Assembly: GCA_016778765.1 (NCBI GenBank)
Contig: JADHOV010000024.1
Span: 1-41,122 of the forward strand
Origin: Paracoccaceae bacterium
GTDB taxonomy: Bacteria; Pseudomonadota; Alphaproteobacteria; Rhodobacterales; Rhodobacteraceae
Direction: 5' to 3'
Length of the DNA stretch: 41,122 bases
The notes beneath the pieces were generated by a model. The model was given only the letters and a program-made list of their open reading frames with translations, had not been told where the DNA came from and did not search any database. Numbering within the stretch: position 1 is the stretch's first letter; every line of letters begins with the position of its first letter. Below are positions 8,719-18,505 of this stretch, in pieces. A program made the position numbers and the translations under genes.

Positions 8719-11568
8719 GTGCCTTTTACCCCAACCGACTACCTGCCTTATGACTTTGCAAATCGCCGCCATATTGGCCCATCGCCGCAGGAAATGCAGA
8801 AGATGCTTGGGCTGCTAGGGTGCGATACGCTGGAGGCGTTGATCGATGATACGCTGCCCAAATCGATCCGCCAAAGCCAGCCACTTGATTTTGGCAAGGC
8901 CAAATCTGAGCGCGAGCTTTTGCATCACATGCGCTTGACCGCGTCAAAAAATAAAGTGCTTAGCAGCTTGATTGGGCAGGGCTATTACGGCACCGTTACG
9001 CCGCCGGTGATCCAGCGGAATATTTTAGAAAATCCGGCATGGTATACGGCCTATACCCCCTATCAGCCAGAAATCAGCCAAGGCCGTTTGGAAGCATTGT
9101 TAAATTTTCAAACCATGGTCACCGATTTAACCGGGCTTGAAATTGCCAATGCCTCGCTGCTGGATGAAGCGACGGCTTGCGCGGAAGCGATGACAATGGC
9201 GCAGCGCGTTGCCAAATCAAAAGTCAAAGCGTTTTTCGTGGATGAAAATTGCCATCCGCAAAATATAGCCGTGATGCAAACCCGGGCCAAACCCCTGGGG
9301 ATTGAGGTGATTGTAGATGCTCCTGAACGTATGGTTGCGGATCAGGTATTTGGCGCGATTTTTCAATATCCGGGCACCTATGGGCATGTGCATGATTTCA
9401 CGCAAGCGATTGCCGATTTGCATGCGGCAAAAGCCATCGGAATAATCTGCGCGGATCCGTTGGCGTTGACGCTTTTGAAAGAGCCCGGCGCTATGGATGC
9501 TGATATCGCCGTTGGCAGCACGCAGCGCTTTGGCGTGCCGGTTGGCTATGGCGGTCCGCACGCGGCCTATATGGCCAGCAAGGAAGCCTATAAACGGGCC
9601 ATGCCGGGGCGCATTGTGGGCGTGTCGATCGACAGCCATGGGGGCAAAGCCTATCGCCTGTCTTTGCAAACCCGCGAGCAACATATCCGCCGCGAGAAAG
9701 CCACCTCAAACGTCTGCACAGCGCAAGCGCTTTTGGCGGTGATGGCGTCCTTCTATGCAGTGTTTCATGGCCCTGAAGGCTTGAAAGCGATCGCGCAGCG
9801 GATCCATCGTAAAACTGTGCGGCTGGCCAAAGGCTTGGAAGCTGCGGGGTTCAAAGTAGAGCCGGAGGCGTTTTTTGACACGATCACCGTGCATGTCGGG
9901 GTACTGCAAAAAACGGTGATGCAGGCCGCGGTGGCCGAAGGGGTTAATTTGCGCGCCGTGGGCACGGATAAAGTGGGCATCTCGCTGGATGAACGGACGC
10001 GCCGCGCCACCACTGAAGCGGTGTGGAGGGCCTTTGGAATCACCCATGCAGATGATGATTTAAGCCCCGATTATCGGGTGCCAGAAACCTTGCATCGGCG
10101 CAGTAAATATTTGGAACATGATGTGTTTCATATGAACCGCGCGGAAACCGAGATGATGCGGTATATGCGCCGCTTGGCCGATCGTGATCTGGCGCTAGAC
10201 CGGGCGATGATTCCCTTAGGCTCCTGCACGATGAAGCTGAATTCAGCGGCTGAAATGATGCCGGTAAGCTGGCGCGAATTCTCCTTGCTGCATCCGTTTG
10301 CGCCAAAAGATCAGGCGCTGGGCTATGAAGAAATGATTGCGGATCTATCGGACAAATTGTGCCAAATTACCGGCTATGATGCGATTTCAATGCAGCCAAA
10401 TTCAGGCGCGCAAGGGGAATATGCGGGTCTATTAACGATCGCTGAATATCACCGGTCGCGCGGTGAGGGGCATCGCAATATCTGCCTGATTCCAACCTCG
10501 GCGCATGGCACTAACCCGGCCAGCGCCCAAATGGTGGGCTGGACGGTTGTGCCCGTCGACTCGGCTGAAAACGGCGATATTGATGTTGCAGATTTTAGGG
10601 CCAAAGCGAAACAGTACAGCCAGGATTTGGCAGGTTGCATGATCACCTATCCCTCAACCCATGGCGTGTTTGAAGAAACCGTGCATGAAGTCTGCGGGAT
10701 CATTCATCAGCATGGCGGCCAGGTCTATATCGATGGCGCGAATATGAACGCGATGGTTGGCCTGTCGCGCCCGGGTGATTTGGGCGGTGATGTCAGCCAT
10801 CTCAATTTGCACAAGACCTTTTGTATTCCCCATGGCGGGGGCGGGCCGGGCATGGGCCCAATTGGCGTGAAAGCGCATTTAACGCCGCATCTACCAGGGC
10901 ATCCAGAAGGTGAAGGCGAGGTGGGGCCGGTCTCTGCAGCACCATTCGGCTCGCCGTCATTATTACCAATCAGCTGGGCTTATTGTTTGATGATGGGCGG
11001 TGAAGGCCTTACCCAAGCTACGCGGGTAGCGATCTTAAATGCCAATTACATCGCCAAGCGGCTCGAAGGCGCGTTTGATGTTTTGTATAAAGGTCCAACG
11101 GGCCGCGTGGCGCATGAATGCATTTTGGATGTGCGACCCTTTGCCGATAGCGCCGATGTGAGCGTGGACGATATTGCAAAACGCCTGATCGATTGCGGAT
11201 TTCACGCGCCAACGATGAGCTGGCCGGTTTCGGGCACGCTGATGGTTGAGCCGACGGAATCTGAAACAAAAGCCGAGCTAGATCGCTTTTGTGATGCGAT
11301 GCTTGCGATCAGAAACGAGATTGCCGAGATAGAGGCGGGCCGTATGGATCCGACGAATAATCCGCTGAAAAATGCACCGCATACGTCGAATGATCTGATT
11401 GGCGATTGGGATCGCCCGTATAGCCGCGAGCAAGGCTGCTTCCCGCCCGGCGCATTCCGCGTTGATAAATATTGGCCACCGGTAAACCGCGTCGATAATG
11501 TTTACGGAGATCGCAATCTGGTTTGCACCTGCCCGCCAATGTCAGATTATGCGCAAGCGGCAGAATAA
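8719..11568 (+). CDS. gcvP: Glycine dehydrogenase (decarboxylating), P protein
   Basis: A 949-residue single-chain PLP enzyme that decarboxylates glycine and passes the methylamine group to H protein. The family segments are present: [11 protein letters not shown] near the N-terminus, [21 protein letters not shown], and in the second half [21 protein letters not shown], and the PLP lysine Lys699 in [17 protein letters not shown]. The length equals that of the single-polypeptide form (about 950), unlike the split alpha/beta form of many bacteria. The start is a GTG with CTGGAG 7 bases upstream. It is the last gene of the gcvTHP operon; no L-protein gene follows. Confidence 0.97.
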   Translation: MPFTPTDYLPYDFANRRHIGPSPQEMQKMLGLLGCDTLEALIDDTLPKSIRQSQPLDFGKAKSERELLHHMRLTASKNKVLSSLIGQGYYGTVTPPVIQRNILENPAWYTAYTPYQPEISQGRLEALLNFQTMVTDLTGLEIANASLLDEATACAEAMTMAQRVAKSKVKAFFVDENCHPQNIAVMQTRAKPLGIEVIVDAPERMVADQVFGAIFQYPGTYGHVHDFTQAIADLHAAKAIGIICADPLALTLLKEPGAMDADIAVGSTQRFGVPVGYGGPHAAYMASKEAYKRAMPGRIVGVSIDSHGGKAYRLSLQTREQHIRREKATSNVCTAQALLAVMASFYAVFHGPEGLKAIAQRIHRKTVRLAKGLEAAGFKVEPEAFFDTITVHVGVLQKTVMQAAVAEGVNLRAVGTDKVGISLDERTRRATTEAVWRAFGITHADDDLSPDYRVPETLHRRSKYLEHDVFHMNRAETEMMRYMRRLADRDLALDRAMIPLGSCTMKLNSAAEMMPVSWREFSLLHPFAPKDQALGYEEMIADLSDKLCQITGYDAISMQPNSGAQGEYAGLLTIAEYHRSRGEGHRNICLIPTSAHGTNPASAQMVGWTVVPVDSAENGDIDVADFRAKAKQYSQDLAGCMITYPSTHGVFEETVHEVCGIIHQHGGQVYIDGANMNAMVGLSRPGDLGGDVSHLNLHKTFCIPHGGGGPGMGPIGVKAHLTPHLPGHPEGEGEVGPVSAAPFGSPSLLPISWAYCLMMGGEGLTQATRVAILNANYIAKRLEGAFDVLYKGPTGRVAHECILDVRPFADSADVSVDDIAKRLIDCGFHAPTMSWPVSGTLMVEPTESETKAELDRFCDAMLAIRNEIAEIEAGRMDPTNNPLKNAPHTSNDLIGDWDRPYSREQGCFPPGAFRVDKYWPPVNRVDNVYGDRNLVCTCPPMSDYAQAAE

Positions 11569-11715
11569 GGCCTTGATTTTGCAAGCTCGCGCTTGGCGCC
11601 GCTGAACTGTTTGTTTGGCGGCGGCATCGAGTCTTATTTATGGTGGCGCAGTTAGAGACTTGAACCCTGATTGGGAACGTGGTTTCCATAAGCTGAGACT
11701 TATCTGGGGGCGCAG

Positions 11716-13176
11716 ATGGACGCATGCTTTCTTGGGATTGATTTGGGTACGTCGGGGCTTCGGGCGTTGCTTGTCACGAAATCGGGTGAAATCATTGGCG
11801 AGGGAGAGGCGCATTATAGCGTTTCAAACCCGGCCGATGGCTTTAGTGAACAGGATCCTGCAGATTGGATTTCAGCGTGCCAAGTTGCCTTGGGCGCGTT
11901 GCGGCAGGCCTTCCCAGAAGCGTATCGCAGCGTTGCTGGTATTGGCGTGGCAGGGCATATGCATGGCGCCACTTTGCTTGACGCGGCCGGCGCGGTGCTG
12001 CGCCCTTGCATTTTATGGAATGACACGCGCAGCCATGCCGAGGCCGCCGCATTAGACGCTGTGGAAAACCTGCGCGCCTTATCCGGTAATATAGTTTTTC
12101 CTGGCTTCACCGCGCCAAAATTAATGTGGGTTGCGCGGCATGAGCCTGAGATCTTTGCCAAAATAAAGCGCGTTTTGCTGCCGGCTGCCTATCTCAGTTT
12201 TTGGTTAACCGGTGAAGCCGTGGCAGATCTATCAGATAGCGCTGGTACCGCGTGGTTGGATGTGGGCGCGCGCGATTGGTCGCCGGCGCTTTTGGCGGCC
12301 TCTGGCATGACATTGGGTCAGATGCCGCGGCTGGTCGAAGGCTGTGCTTGCGCGGCTAAGCTGGATCCCGCGCGCGCCGCCGAATTGCACTTATCACCAG
12401 AGGCGTATGTTGTTGGCGGAGCAGGAGATAATGCCGCGGCCGCCTGCGGGGTCGGGGCGCTTGATGAGGGCGATGGTTTTGTGTCGCTGGGGACTTCGGG
12501 CGTGTTGCTGGCCGCGCGCGATGGCTATGCACCTTTGCCGGCTTCGGCGGTGCATACGTTTTGCCATGCGGTGCCCGATCGCTGGTACCAGATGGGGGTT
12601 ATCCTTTCGGCCACTGATAGTTTGAACTGGCTGTCAAATATAACGGGCTGCAGCCCTGCAAAAATGACGCAGGCTTTGGGTAAGACGCTTACAGGCCCCT
12701 CAGATGTGAAATTTTATCCCTATCTTTCGGGGGAGCGTACGCCACATAATGACGCGCAAATTCGCGGTGGTTTTGCCGGGATTGGGCACCGCAGCTCTCA
12801 GCAGGATATGACGCAAGCGGTTTTGGAAGGTGTCAGTTTTGCATTGCGTGATTGCCTTGAGGCGTTGCGAAAAACCGGTGCGAATCCACAATCCCTGCTG
12901 GCGATTGGCGGGGGCACAGCGTCCGATTTTTGGCTGCAAACGCTGGCAACCGTTTTGAATCTGCCGCTTGATCTGCCCAAATCGGGTGAGTTTGGCGCGG
13001 CGCTTGGCGCGGCGCGCCTTGCCATCGTGGGGATCACCAAACTACCCCCTGAACAGGTGATGACCAAACCCGAAATTGCCCGCCGCATCCTGCCCAATGC
13101 GGCGTTACAAACAGAATATGAGAAAGCCTATCGCCATTTCGCGACCCGGTTTGAATATGTGAAGGAACTGCAATGA
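11716..13176 (+). CDS. xylB: Xylulokinase
   Basis: A 486-residue FGGY-family sugar kinase that phosphorylates D-xylulose to xylulose 5-phosphate. The phosphate-binding loop [13 protein letters not shown] is at residues 7-19, and the catalytic-base region [10 protein letters not shown] has Asp238. The C-terminal ATPase half contains [10 protein letters not shown] and the adenosine motif [11 protein letters not shown]. The length fits XylB (480-500). It overlaps xylA by 4 bases (ATGA), so the two are translationally coupled. The neighbour fixes the specificity among FGGY kinases. No XylR or xylose transporter gene is adjacent. Confidence 0.95.
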   Translation: MDACFLGIDLGTSGLRALLVTKSGEIIGEGEAHYSVSNPADGFSEQDPADWISACQVALGALRQAFPEAYRSVAGIGVAGHMHGATLLDAAGAVLRPCILWNDTRSHAEAAALDAVENLRALSGNIVFPGFTAPKLMWVARHEPEIFAKIKRVLLPAAYLSFWLTGEAVADLSDSAGTAWLDVGARDWSPALLAASGMTLGQMPRLVEGCACAAKLDPARAAELHLSPEAYVVGGAGDNAAAACGVGALDEGDGFVSLGTSGVLLAARDGYAPLPASAVHTFCHAVPDRWYQMGVILSATDSLNWLSNITGCSPAKMTQALGKTLTGPSDVKFYPYLSGERTPHNDAQIRGGFAGIGHRSSQQDMTQAVLEGVSFALRDCLEALRKTGANPQSLLAIGGGTASDFWLQTLATVLNLPLDLPKSGEFGAALGAARLAIVGITKLPPEQVMTKPEIARRILPNAALQTEYEKAYRHFATRFEYVKELQ

Positions 13177-14480
13177 CACATCCGTTTTTTGAAGGGTTTT
13201 CGCCCATAGAATATGAAGCTCCGGACAGCACGAACCCGATGGCGTTTCGACATTATAATCCCGATGAAGTGGTGCTGGGCAAGCGGCTGGAAGATCACTT
13301 GCGCTTTGCGATTGCTTATTGGCACAGTTTTGCCTGGGAAGGCGGCGATCCCTTTGGTGGCCCGACGTTTGAGCGGCCGTGGCACCCACAAAATTCGATG
13401 GAAAATGCGCGTCTGAAAGCCGATATCGCTTTTGATATGTTTGCGCTTTTGGGGCAGCCCTATTTTTGTTTTCACGATGCGGATATTCGCCCTGATCAAG
13501 GCAATTTTGCCGATAATTTGGCAAGTTTGAACGAGATCACCGATTATATTGGCGCTAAAATGCAAGCGGGGGGGCCGAAACTGCTTTGGGGCACCGCGAA
13601 TATGTTCAGCCATCGGCGCTGGATGGCCGGGGCTTCCACCAATCCTGATCCTGATATGTTCGCTTTTGCGGTGGCAACGGTCAAATCCTGCATCGATGCC
13701 ACGCATAAACTTGGCGGAGAAAACTACGTTTTGTGGGGTGGGCGCGAAGGGTATGAAACCCTGCTCAACACCGATTTGGGCGCAGAACTGGACCATATGG
13801 GGCGGTTTTTGAACATGGTTGTCGATTACAAACATAAAATTGGTTTTAAAGGCACCATTTTGGTGGAACCAAAACCGCAAGAACCTTCAAAACATCAATA
13901 TGATTATGATGCGGCCACCTGTATCGGGTTTTTGCGCAAATACGGGCTTGAGAATGAGGTGAAGCTTAATCTCGAGCAAGGCCATGCGATCCTTGCGGGG
14001 CATTCTTTCGAACATGAGTTGGCTGTGGCGGCGGCAGAAGGCATGTTGGGGTCGATCGATATGAATCGCAATGATTACCAGTCGGGCTGGGATACGGATC
14101 AATTTCCCAATAACGTCCCGGAAGTGGCGCTGGCCTATTATCATATACTAAAAAGCGGTGGTTTCAGCACGGGCGGTACGAATTTTGACGCGAAATTACG
14201 GCGCCAATCCTTAACGGCTGAAGATTTGCTTGCCGGCCATATCGGTGCGATGGATATTTGCGCGTGCGGCTTGAAAGCCGCCGCGGCGATGTTGGAAGAT
14301 GGCGGATTGGAAACGGCCTTGAAACAGCGCTATGCGGGCTGGCAAACGCAAGAGGCGCAAAACATGCTGGCCAGTGATTTTGATCAAATCACCGCGCGTG
14401 TTTTGAACGAGGGTATCAACCCAGAACCGAAATCAGGGCGGCAAGAGGTTTTGGAAAATTACGTTAACCGATTTGTGTAA
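13173..14480 (+). CDS. xylA: Xylose isomerase
   Basis: A 435-residue type II xylose isomerase, a TIM barrel that interconverts D-xylose and D-xylulose with two divalent metal ions. The catalytic pair is seen in CFHDADIRP. The metal-binding region includes [16 protein letters not shown], the Glu and His of [22 protein letters not shown], and [26 protein letters not shown] and [13 protein letters not shown] close the protein. The length is close to the 440 residues of E. coli XylA. Its ATG overlaps the xylB stop codon. Xylose isomerase plus xylulokinase feeds the pentose phosphate pathway. Confidence 0.97.
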   Translation: MTHPFFEGFSPIEYEAPDSTNPMAFRHYNPDEVVLGKRLEDHLRFAIAYWHSFAWEGGDPFGGPTFERPWHPQNSMENARLKADIAFDMFALLGQPYFCFHDADIRPDQGNFADNLASLNEITDYIGAKMQAGGPKLLWGTANMFSHRRWMAGASTNPDPDMFAFAVATVKSCIDATHKLGGENYVLWGGREGYETLLNTDLGAELDHMGRFLNMVVDYKHKIGFKGTILVEPKPQEPSKHQYDYDAATCIGFLRKYGLENEVKLNLEQGHAILAGHSFEHELAVAAAEGMLGSIDMNRNDYQSGWDTDQFPNNVPEVALAYYHILKSGGFSTGGTNFDAKLRRQSLTAEDLLAGHIGAMDICACGLKAAAAMLEDGGLETALKQRYAGWQTQEAQNMLASDFDQITARVLNEGINPEPKSGRQEVLENYVNRFV

Positions 14481-14505
14481 ATCGCGGGGCGCCTGAAACC
14501 TGCTC

Positions 14506-14742
14506 ATGCTTTTGATCGACCGCTTTTGGCAGCCTGTCAACATCCTGCCGATTTTAAAACCGGTTGAGATTATCGATGTCGGGGCGGCGTATATGCAATG
14601 TTCTGAGGCAGTTCTGACTGAACATCACGGGCTCTTCGTAAGGATGTGGCTGATAAATTGCAGCTACCACCTCCTTGAGCATGGCGTCCGATTGTACGAG
14701 AAAAAAAGCAGATCTCGATCTACGGGTACTTGCACAGCCTGA
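14506..14742 (+). pseudogene. Possible remnant of a methyltransferase-like gene
   Basis: A short open frame of 78 codons. Its first third (about residues 6-30) reads RFWQPVNILPILKPVEIIDVGAA, where IIDVGAA resembles motif I of SAM-dependent methyltransferases of the FkbM type. After that the sequence loses family character and ends with a Ser/Arg-rich tail just before the heptanucleotide repeat. There is no good ribosome-binding site. I read it tentatively as a decayed 5' gene fragment; it may equally be a chance open frame. The local resemblance rests on one motif only. Confidence 0.2.
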
Positions 14743-14758
14743 TTTGTCGCAAAATTTT

Positions 14759-14800
14759 GCTTAGTGCTTAGTGCTTAGTGCTTAGTGCTTAGTGCTTAGT
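14759..14800. repeat. Tandem heptanucleotide repeat, 6 perfect copies of GCTTAGT
   Basis: The unit GCTTAGT is repeated six times without error over 42 bases. Each unit contains TAG on the plus strand and TAA on the minus strand. Because 7 is not a multiple of 3, three units place a stop codon in every frame, so the array cannot lie inside a gene in either direction. It lies in a gene-poor gap between xylA and a small winged-helix gene. Confidence 0.97.
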
Positions 14801-15043
14801 GACCCAAAATGTTGCAGACCCTGCGTACGCATGAAGCTAAGGGGCTCGCACGCCTGCCAAGTCAATGCCCTGTTGCCTACCACAGCCAGCTCCCAATCCT
14901 TTGTATTATGCTGCAATATCTGCAGCGTTATACTTATTAAGCCGGCCTTGTAGGAAGACCGGCCTATGTGGTTTTGCAAAAGCCTCATTTTTGACCGCCC
15001 GCTGTCAAAGCGTTTTTGCAGCTCATGGGCAGAGCCCAAGCCA
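14801..15043. other. Intergenic stretch after the repeat, with one hairpin
   Basis: I see no supportable gene here. Together with the 14481-14758 part, it forms a gap of more than 500 bases between xylA and the next gene, holding only the weak 14506-14742 frame and the heptamer array. One hairpin is visible at 14941-14963: GCCGG pairs with CCGGC, followed inside by CTT/AAG around a 5-base loop, with GTGGTTTT a few bases downstream on the plus strand. It could be a weak terminator for either strand. Confidence 0.4.
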
Positions 15044-15352
15044 TCAGCCTTGTGCCTGCACTTCCTGCAAAACATAATTTCTTGTTTTGAAACCGCGAGC
15101 GGGTTTCATAAACCCTTTGCCCAAAAGCGATTTGAATGCACGATGATAGGTTGCATGCGAAATATCGCGCGCCAAAGTATGGCGGGAAAGATAATGCGCG
15201 ACAAACTCTCCATCTTCACCGGCCACGTCTGTTGCCGCATATAAGATATCGCGCTCGGTTTGGGAAAGCGTATGCAACCCCTCATTCTTTTCCATATCTT
15301 TAATCATGGCGCGCAAATGAATTAATTGTGTGTAATGTCTCAAACTGGTCAC
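15044..15352 (-). CDS. Small winged-helix (MarR-like) DNA-binding protein
   Basis: A 102-residue protein with the look of a minimal winged helix. Residues about 26-48 (LHTLSQTERDILYAATDVAG) match the first helices of MarR-type domains. ARDISHATYHRAFKSLLGKGFM (about residues 62-83) is a good recognition-helix plus wing segment, where SHATYHRAFKSL would read DNA. The N-terminus RHYTQLIHLRAMIKDMEKN is a helix that could dimerise. No effector domain is present. The function is not known to me. It stands alone, with an imperfect palindrome about 25 bases upstream that could be its own operator. Confidence 0.65.
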   Translation of the reverse strand: MTSLRHYTQLIHLRAMIKDMEKNEGLHTLSQTERDILYAATDVAGEDGEFVAHYLSRHTLARDISHATYHRAFKSLLGKGFMKPARGFKTRNYVLQEVQAQG

Positions 15353-15620
15353 CCTAAAAACAAAAAAATACTAGAACGAGGCTAAAATAAACGCCTCTGG
15401 AGCTGATTTTTACAGAAGAAAAAAGCAAAAATAAAGCAGAAAACCTTTCGGGATGAGAAAAATGTAAATTTTTCTACTGGCGGCGGGATCAGGACTGCAG
15501 AGCTTGCGCGTGTTGAGATGCTTGATCAGCGCAGGGCAGGTGTTAAATACGCCTGAGAGGAGAAGGCAGGAACGCGCACCGTGTTGGCGCGGCTGCCCCT
15601 TTGCTTGGCCGTTGTATTTG
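15353..15620. other. Gene-free stretch with several inverted repeats
   Basis: I find no gene here. It holds an inverted repeat GAGGC/GCCTC (15378-15397) upstream of the winged-helix gene. A perfect AT-rich palindrome follows at 15456-15475 (AGAAAAAT, loop GTAA, ATTTTTCT). Two adjacent hairpins come next: CAGGTGT/ACGCCTG (15537-15555) and the two-part stem GGCAG..CGCGC with GCGCG..CTGCC (15565-15597). The last two could be parts of a structured RNA. No known riboswitch consensus was recognised. Confidence 0.5.
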
Positions 15621-15660
15621 ATAAAAAATGGCCAGCCGCGTTATAAATGCGCAGCTGGCC
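15621..15660 (-). terminator. Rho-independent terminator of the pyrimidine/ABC operon
   Basis: On the minus strand GGCCAGC (15660-15654) pairs with GCTGGCC (15636-15630), with further pairing of the inner TGCGC and GCG bases. It is followed directly by a T-rich run (ATTTTTTAT, 15629-15621). It lies about 50 bases past the stop codon of the binding-protein gene and ends the operon that begins at 22092. Confidence 0.8.
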
Positions 15661-15709
15661 GAAGTGAAAAACCTTTGCATGGCCATTTCTGGCCGCGTGT
15701 TTTCAAGTT

Positions 15710-16699
15710 TTACTTAAGGGCTTTATCGGTGATTGCATGCGTCCAAGCACCGCTTGGTTTGGCGGTGATCACCGGATCTGATCCGCCTGCCATCAAGGTT
15801 GCCACTGTACGCTCGTAATCGGCCGGGTCCAATGTGCCGTTTGAGCCGGCGGTGAGTTTGGCGATTTCCCCCATCATGCGCACTTGATGTGCTTCGGTTT
15901 GGGCGCCTGATTCATCATTGTCCAACACGATATTTGCGGCCTCACCAGGGTTGGCTTCCGCATATTTCCAGCCCTTCATCGAGGCGCGTACGAAGCGGAC
16001 CATTTTATCGGCGAAGGCTGGATCTTTCAGGTTATCTTCCAAAGCATAGATTCCGTCTTCCAAAGTGGCGACGCCCTGATCCTCATATTTAAATGTGACC
16101 AATTCATCCTCGGATACACCGGCATCCAAAACCTGTCCAAATTCATTATAGGTCATGGTGGAAATGCAATCGGCTTGGCGCTGCAACAGTGGATCCACGT
16201 TGAAGCCTTGGCGCAACACGGTAACCCCATTATCGCCACCCTCGGTGGAAATACCTTCCTGGCTCATCCAGCTTAAGAAAGGGTATTCATTGCCATAGAA
16301 CCAAACACCGATGGTTTTGCCTTTGAAATCGGCGGGGCTTTTGATCCCTGTATCTTTCCAGCAGGTCAGCATTAAACCTGAGCTTTTAAAGGGCTGGGCA
16401 ATATTCACCACGGGCAGACCTTTTTCGCGCGCTGCCAAAGCAGAGGGCATCCAATTCAGCATCGCATCAGCGCCGCCGCCGGCCAGAACTTGCGGGGGGG
16501 CGATATCGGGCCCACCTGGCAAAATTGTGACATTCAGGTCTTCTGCGGCGTAAAATCCTTTGTCCAACGCCACGTAGTAGCCAGCAAATTGGGCCTGCGT
16601 CACCCATTGCAATTGCAGCTTCACATCATCGGCAGCTTGCACGGTGGTGGCTGCGGCTGCAGCCATCAGCGCCAGGGCACTTGATAGAATGGTTTTCAT
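15710..16699 (-). CDS. ABC transporter substrate-binding protein, NMT1/THI5-like
   Basis: A 329-residue periplasmic binding protein. The signal peptide runs over residues 1-22 (MKTILSSALALM..TTVQA) with a likely AXA-type cut before ADD. The mature part has the NMT1/THI5 look: LQLQWVTQAQFAGYYVALDKGFYAAEDLNVTI, GGPDIAPPQVLAGGGADAML, and KGKTIGVWFYGNEYP. Proteins of this family bind thiamine-pyrimidine precursors, pyrimidines, nitrate or sulfonates. Its place as the last gene of the dihydropyrimidinase operon makes a pyrimidine base or a breakdown intermediate the most likely ligand, by inference. The spacing to the permease upstream is 43 bases, and a terminator follows. Confidence 0.9.
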   Translation of the reverse strand: MKTILSSALALMAAAAATTVQAADDVKLQLQWVTQAQFAGYYVALDKGFYAAEDLNVTILPGGPDIAPPQVLAGGGADAMLNWMPSALAAREKGLPVVNIAQPFKSSGLMLTCWKDTGIKSPADFKGKTIGVWFYGNEYPFLSWMSQEGISTEGGDNGVTVLRQGFNVDPLLQRQADCISTMTYNEFGQVLDAGVSEDELVTFKYEDQGVATLEDGIYALEDNLKDPAFADKMVRFVRASMKGWKYAEANPGEAANIVLDNDESGAQTEAHQVRMMGEIAKLTAGSNGTLDPADYERTVATLMAGGSDPVITAKPSGAWTHAITDKALK

Positions 16700-16742
16700 C
16701 GTTTTTCTCCTAGTTGGTTTTGGTGGTTTATCATTTTCTCTG

Positions 16743-17591
16743 CTACGAGCCTCTTTGCGAGGGGTGCCAAAAGGTGACCCCCTTTTCTATTATTGCGACG
16801 GCGCCATAAAATGCGCTTCCCGCCAGCGCAGCGATCACGATTTCTGCCCAGACCATATCAAGCGCCAATTGCCCGACAGAGGCGGAAATTCGAAACCCCA
16901 TACCCACGACAGGTGAGCCGAAAAACTCGGCAACAATGGCGCCGATCAGGGCTAGTGTGGTTGAAATTTTTAACCCGTTAAACATAAAAGGCATCGCGGC
17001 GGGTAGCCGCAATTTTAAAAACGCTTGCGCCGGGCGCGCGGCGTATGTGTGCATCAAATCCCTTTGGATGGCTGTGGTTTCGCGTAATCCGGCTACGGTG
17101 TTCACCAGCATTGGGAAAAACACCATGACCACCACCACTGCGGCTTTCGATTGCCAGTCAAAGCCAAACCACATCACTAAAATGGGCGCGGTACCAATGA
17201 TTGGAAGCGCCGCGATAAAATTTCCCACGGGTAACAGCCCTCGGCTTAAAAAATCGAACCGGTCCACCAGAAATGCGGTTAGAATCGCGGCGCTGCAGCC
17301 AATCAGATACCCGCGCAGAGTGCCTTTGAGAAAGGTTTGTACAAAGTCTTTCCACAGAATTGCCAGATTATCTGCCATGGTGTCGACCACCAAGGAGGGT
17401 GGTGGTAAAATTACCAAAGGCACGTTGAGGCCGCGCACCAGCATTTCCCAAACCAGCAATAAGGTCAGGCCAAACAACGTTGGTACGATCACTTTGACCA
17501 ATCGCGTGCCCGAGGCGGTGCCATTGGCCAGTTTGACATTGAGCGCCCAAGCCGCGATCCAGACCACAATGCTGAAAAAAACAATGCTCAT
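16743..17591 (-). CDS. ABC transporter permease
   Basis: A 282-residue inner-membrane permease of the SsuC/TauC/ThiX (BPD_transp_1) type. It begins with a membrane helix (about residues 2-20), has a second at about 33-51, and several more follow in residues 90-270. The EAA-type cytoplasmic loop is visible around QRDLMHTYAARPAQAFLKLRLPAAMPFMFNGLK, where it contacts the ATPase. It overlaps the upstream permease gene by 4 bases. With the second permease it would form a heterodimeric channel for the adjacent binding protein. Confidence 0.9.
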   Translation of the reverse strand: MSIVFFSIVVWIAAWALNVKLANGTASGTRLVKVIVPTLFGLTLLLVWEMLVRGLNVPLVILPPPSLVVDTMADNLAILWKDFVQTFLKGTLRGYLIGCSAAILTAFLVDRFDFLSRGLLPVGNFIAALPIIGTAPILVMWFGFDWQSKAAVVVVMVFFPMLVNTVAGLRETTAIQRDLMHTYAARPAQAFLKLRLPAAMPFMFNGLKISTTLALIGAIVAEFFGSPVVGMGFRISASVGQLALDMVWAEIVIAALAGSAFYGAVAIIEKGVTFWHPSQRGS

Positions 17592-18505
17592 GACATTCCC
17601 ATTTTTTTCAATGTTAGTCTTTGGATCAATCCAACCAGCGCCACCAAACTGGCGGCTACAATCGCGGCCATGAACAGCGCCGACCAGATTTGTACGGTCT
17701 GCCCATAATAAGACCCAGCCAAAAGGCGCGCCCCTAGGCCGCGCACGGCGCCTGTGGGCAATTCGCCAACAATCGCCCCAACCAAACTGGCGGCAATTCC
17801 AATTTTTAACGATGCAAAAAGATAGGGCAACGAGGCCGGTAGGCGCAGCTTCAGCAGGATCTGAAGTGCAGAACTGTTATAGGTCTTCAACAAATCAAGT
17901 TGCATCCGATCAGGGCTGCGCAATCCTTTCACCATTCCAACGACCACGGGAAAAAAGCTCAGATAGGCGCTGATAAAGGCTTTTGGTAGCAGGCCTTGAA
18001 TGCCCACAGAATTCAGCACCACGATGATCATCGGTGCAATGGCCAAAATCGGAATGGTTTGCGAGGCGATTGCCCAAGGCATCACGCTCATATCCATCGC
18101 CCGGCTATGCACAATCCCCACGGCAAGCAAAATACCCATGCCGGTGCCGATTGCAAAGCCAAGCAAGGTAGCGCTCAGGGTGATCCATGCGTGAAACACC
18201 AAGCTTCGCTTCGAAGTTATTTTTTTCTCAACCGTGGTTTTCCAAAGCTCATTGGCCACTTGATGGGGTGCAGGAAGCCGCGGGCGGTCTTGCGAAAAGG
18301 TCGCAGGAATGGCGAAACTATTCTTTGCCACAAGCCCGATGGATGAGAGATCCCGCCGCTCTTTTGCACCGGCCGGAACCACGTCAGCCCCTGCGCGCTC
18401 GGCGGTGGTGAGGGCGGATTTTATATTCATGGGCACCACCGCCACATACCAAGCGGCCAGCAAAGCCAATATAACCGTTAGAATGGGCAGCAGCTTTTGT
18501 GTCAT
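17588..18505 (-). CDS. ABC transporter permease
   Basis: A 305-residue permease paralogous to its downstream neighbour. Membrane segments are at about residues 5-23 and several between 110 and 295. A periplasmic stretch of about 85 residues follows the first helix. The EAA-type loop is DLLKTYNSSALQILLKLRLPASLPYLFASLK. The gene overlaps the ATPase gene (18502-18505) and the next permease gene (17588-17591), each by 4 bases, so all three are translationally coupled. Having two distinct permeases suggests a heterodimer, whereas most NMT1-type importers use one gene. Confidence 0.9.
   Translation of the reverse strand: MTQKLLPILTVILALLAAWYVAVVPMNIKSALTTAERAGADVVPAGAKERRDLSSIGLVAKNSFAIPATFSQDRPRLPAPHQVANELWKTTVEKKITSKRSLVFHAWITLSATLLGFAIGTGMGILLAVGIVHSRAMDMSVMPWAIASQTIPILAIAPMIIVVLNSVGIQGLLPKAFISAYLSFFPVVVGMVKGLRSPDRMQLDLLKTYNSSALQILLKLRLPASLPYLFASLKIGIAASLVGAIVGELPTGAVRGLGARLLAGSYYGQTVQIWSALFMAAIVAASLVALVGLIQRLTLKKMGMS

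Noticed and set aside
14782-15075. 97-codon minus-strand frame running into the heptamer repeat
   Set aside because: It overlaps the better supported winged-helix gene, has no family character and ends because the repeat carries stop codons.
15537-15597. A degenerate second glycine riboswitch or other known riboswitch
   Set aside because: The paired stems are real, but none of the conserved core sequences of the glycine, SAM, SAH or THF classes could be matched.
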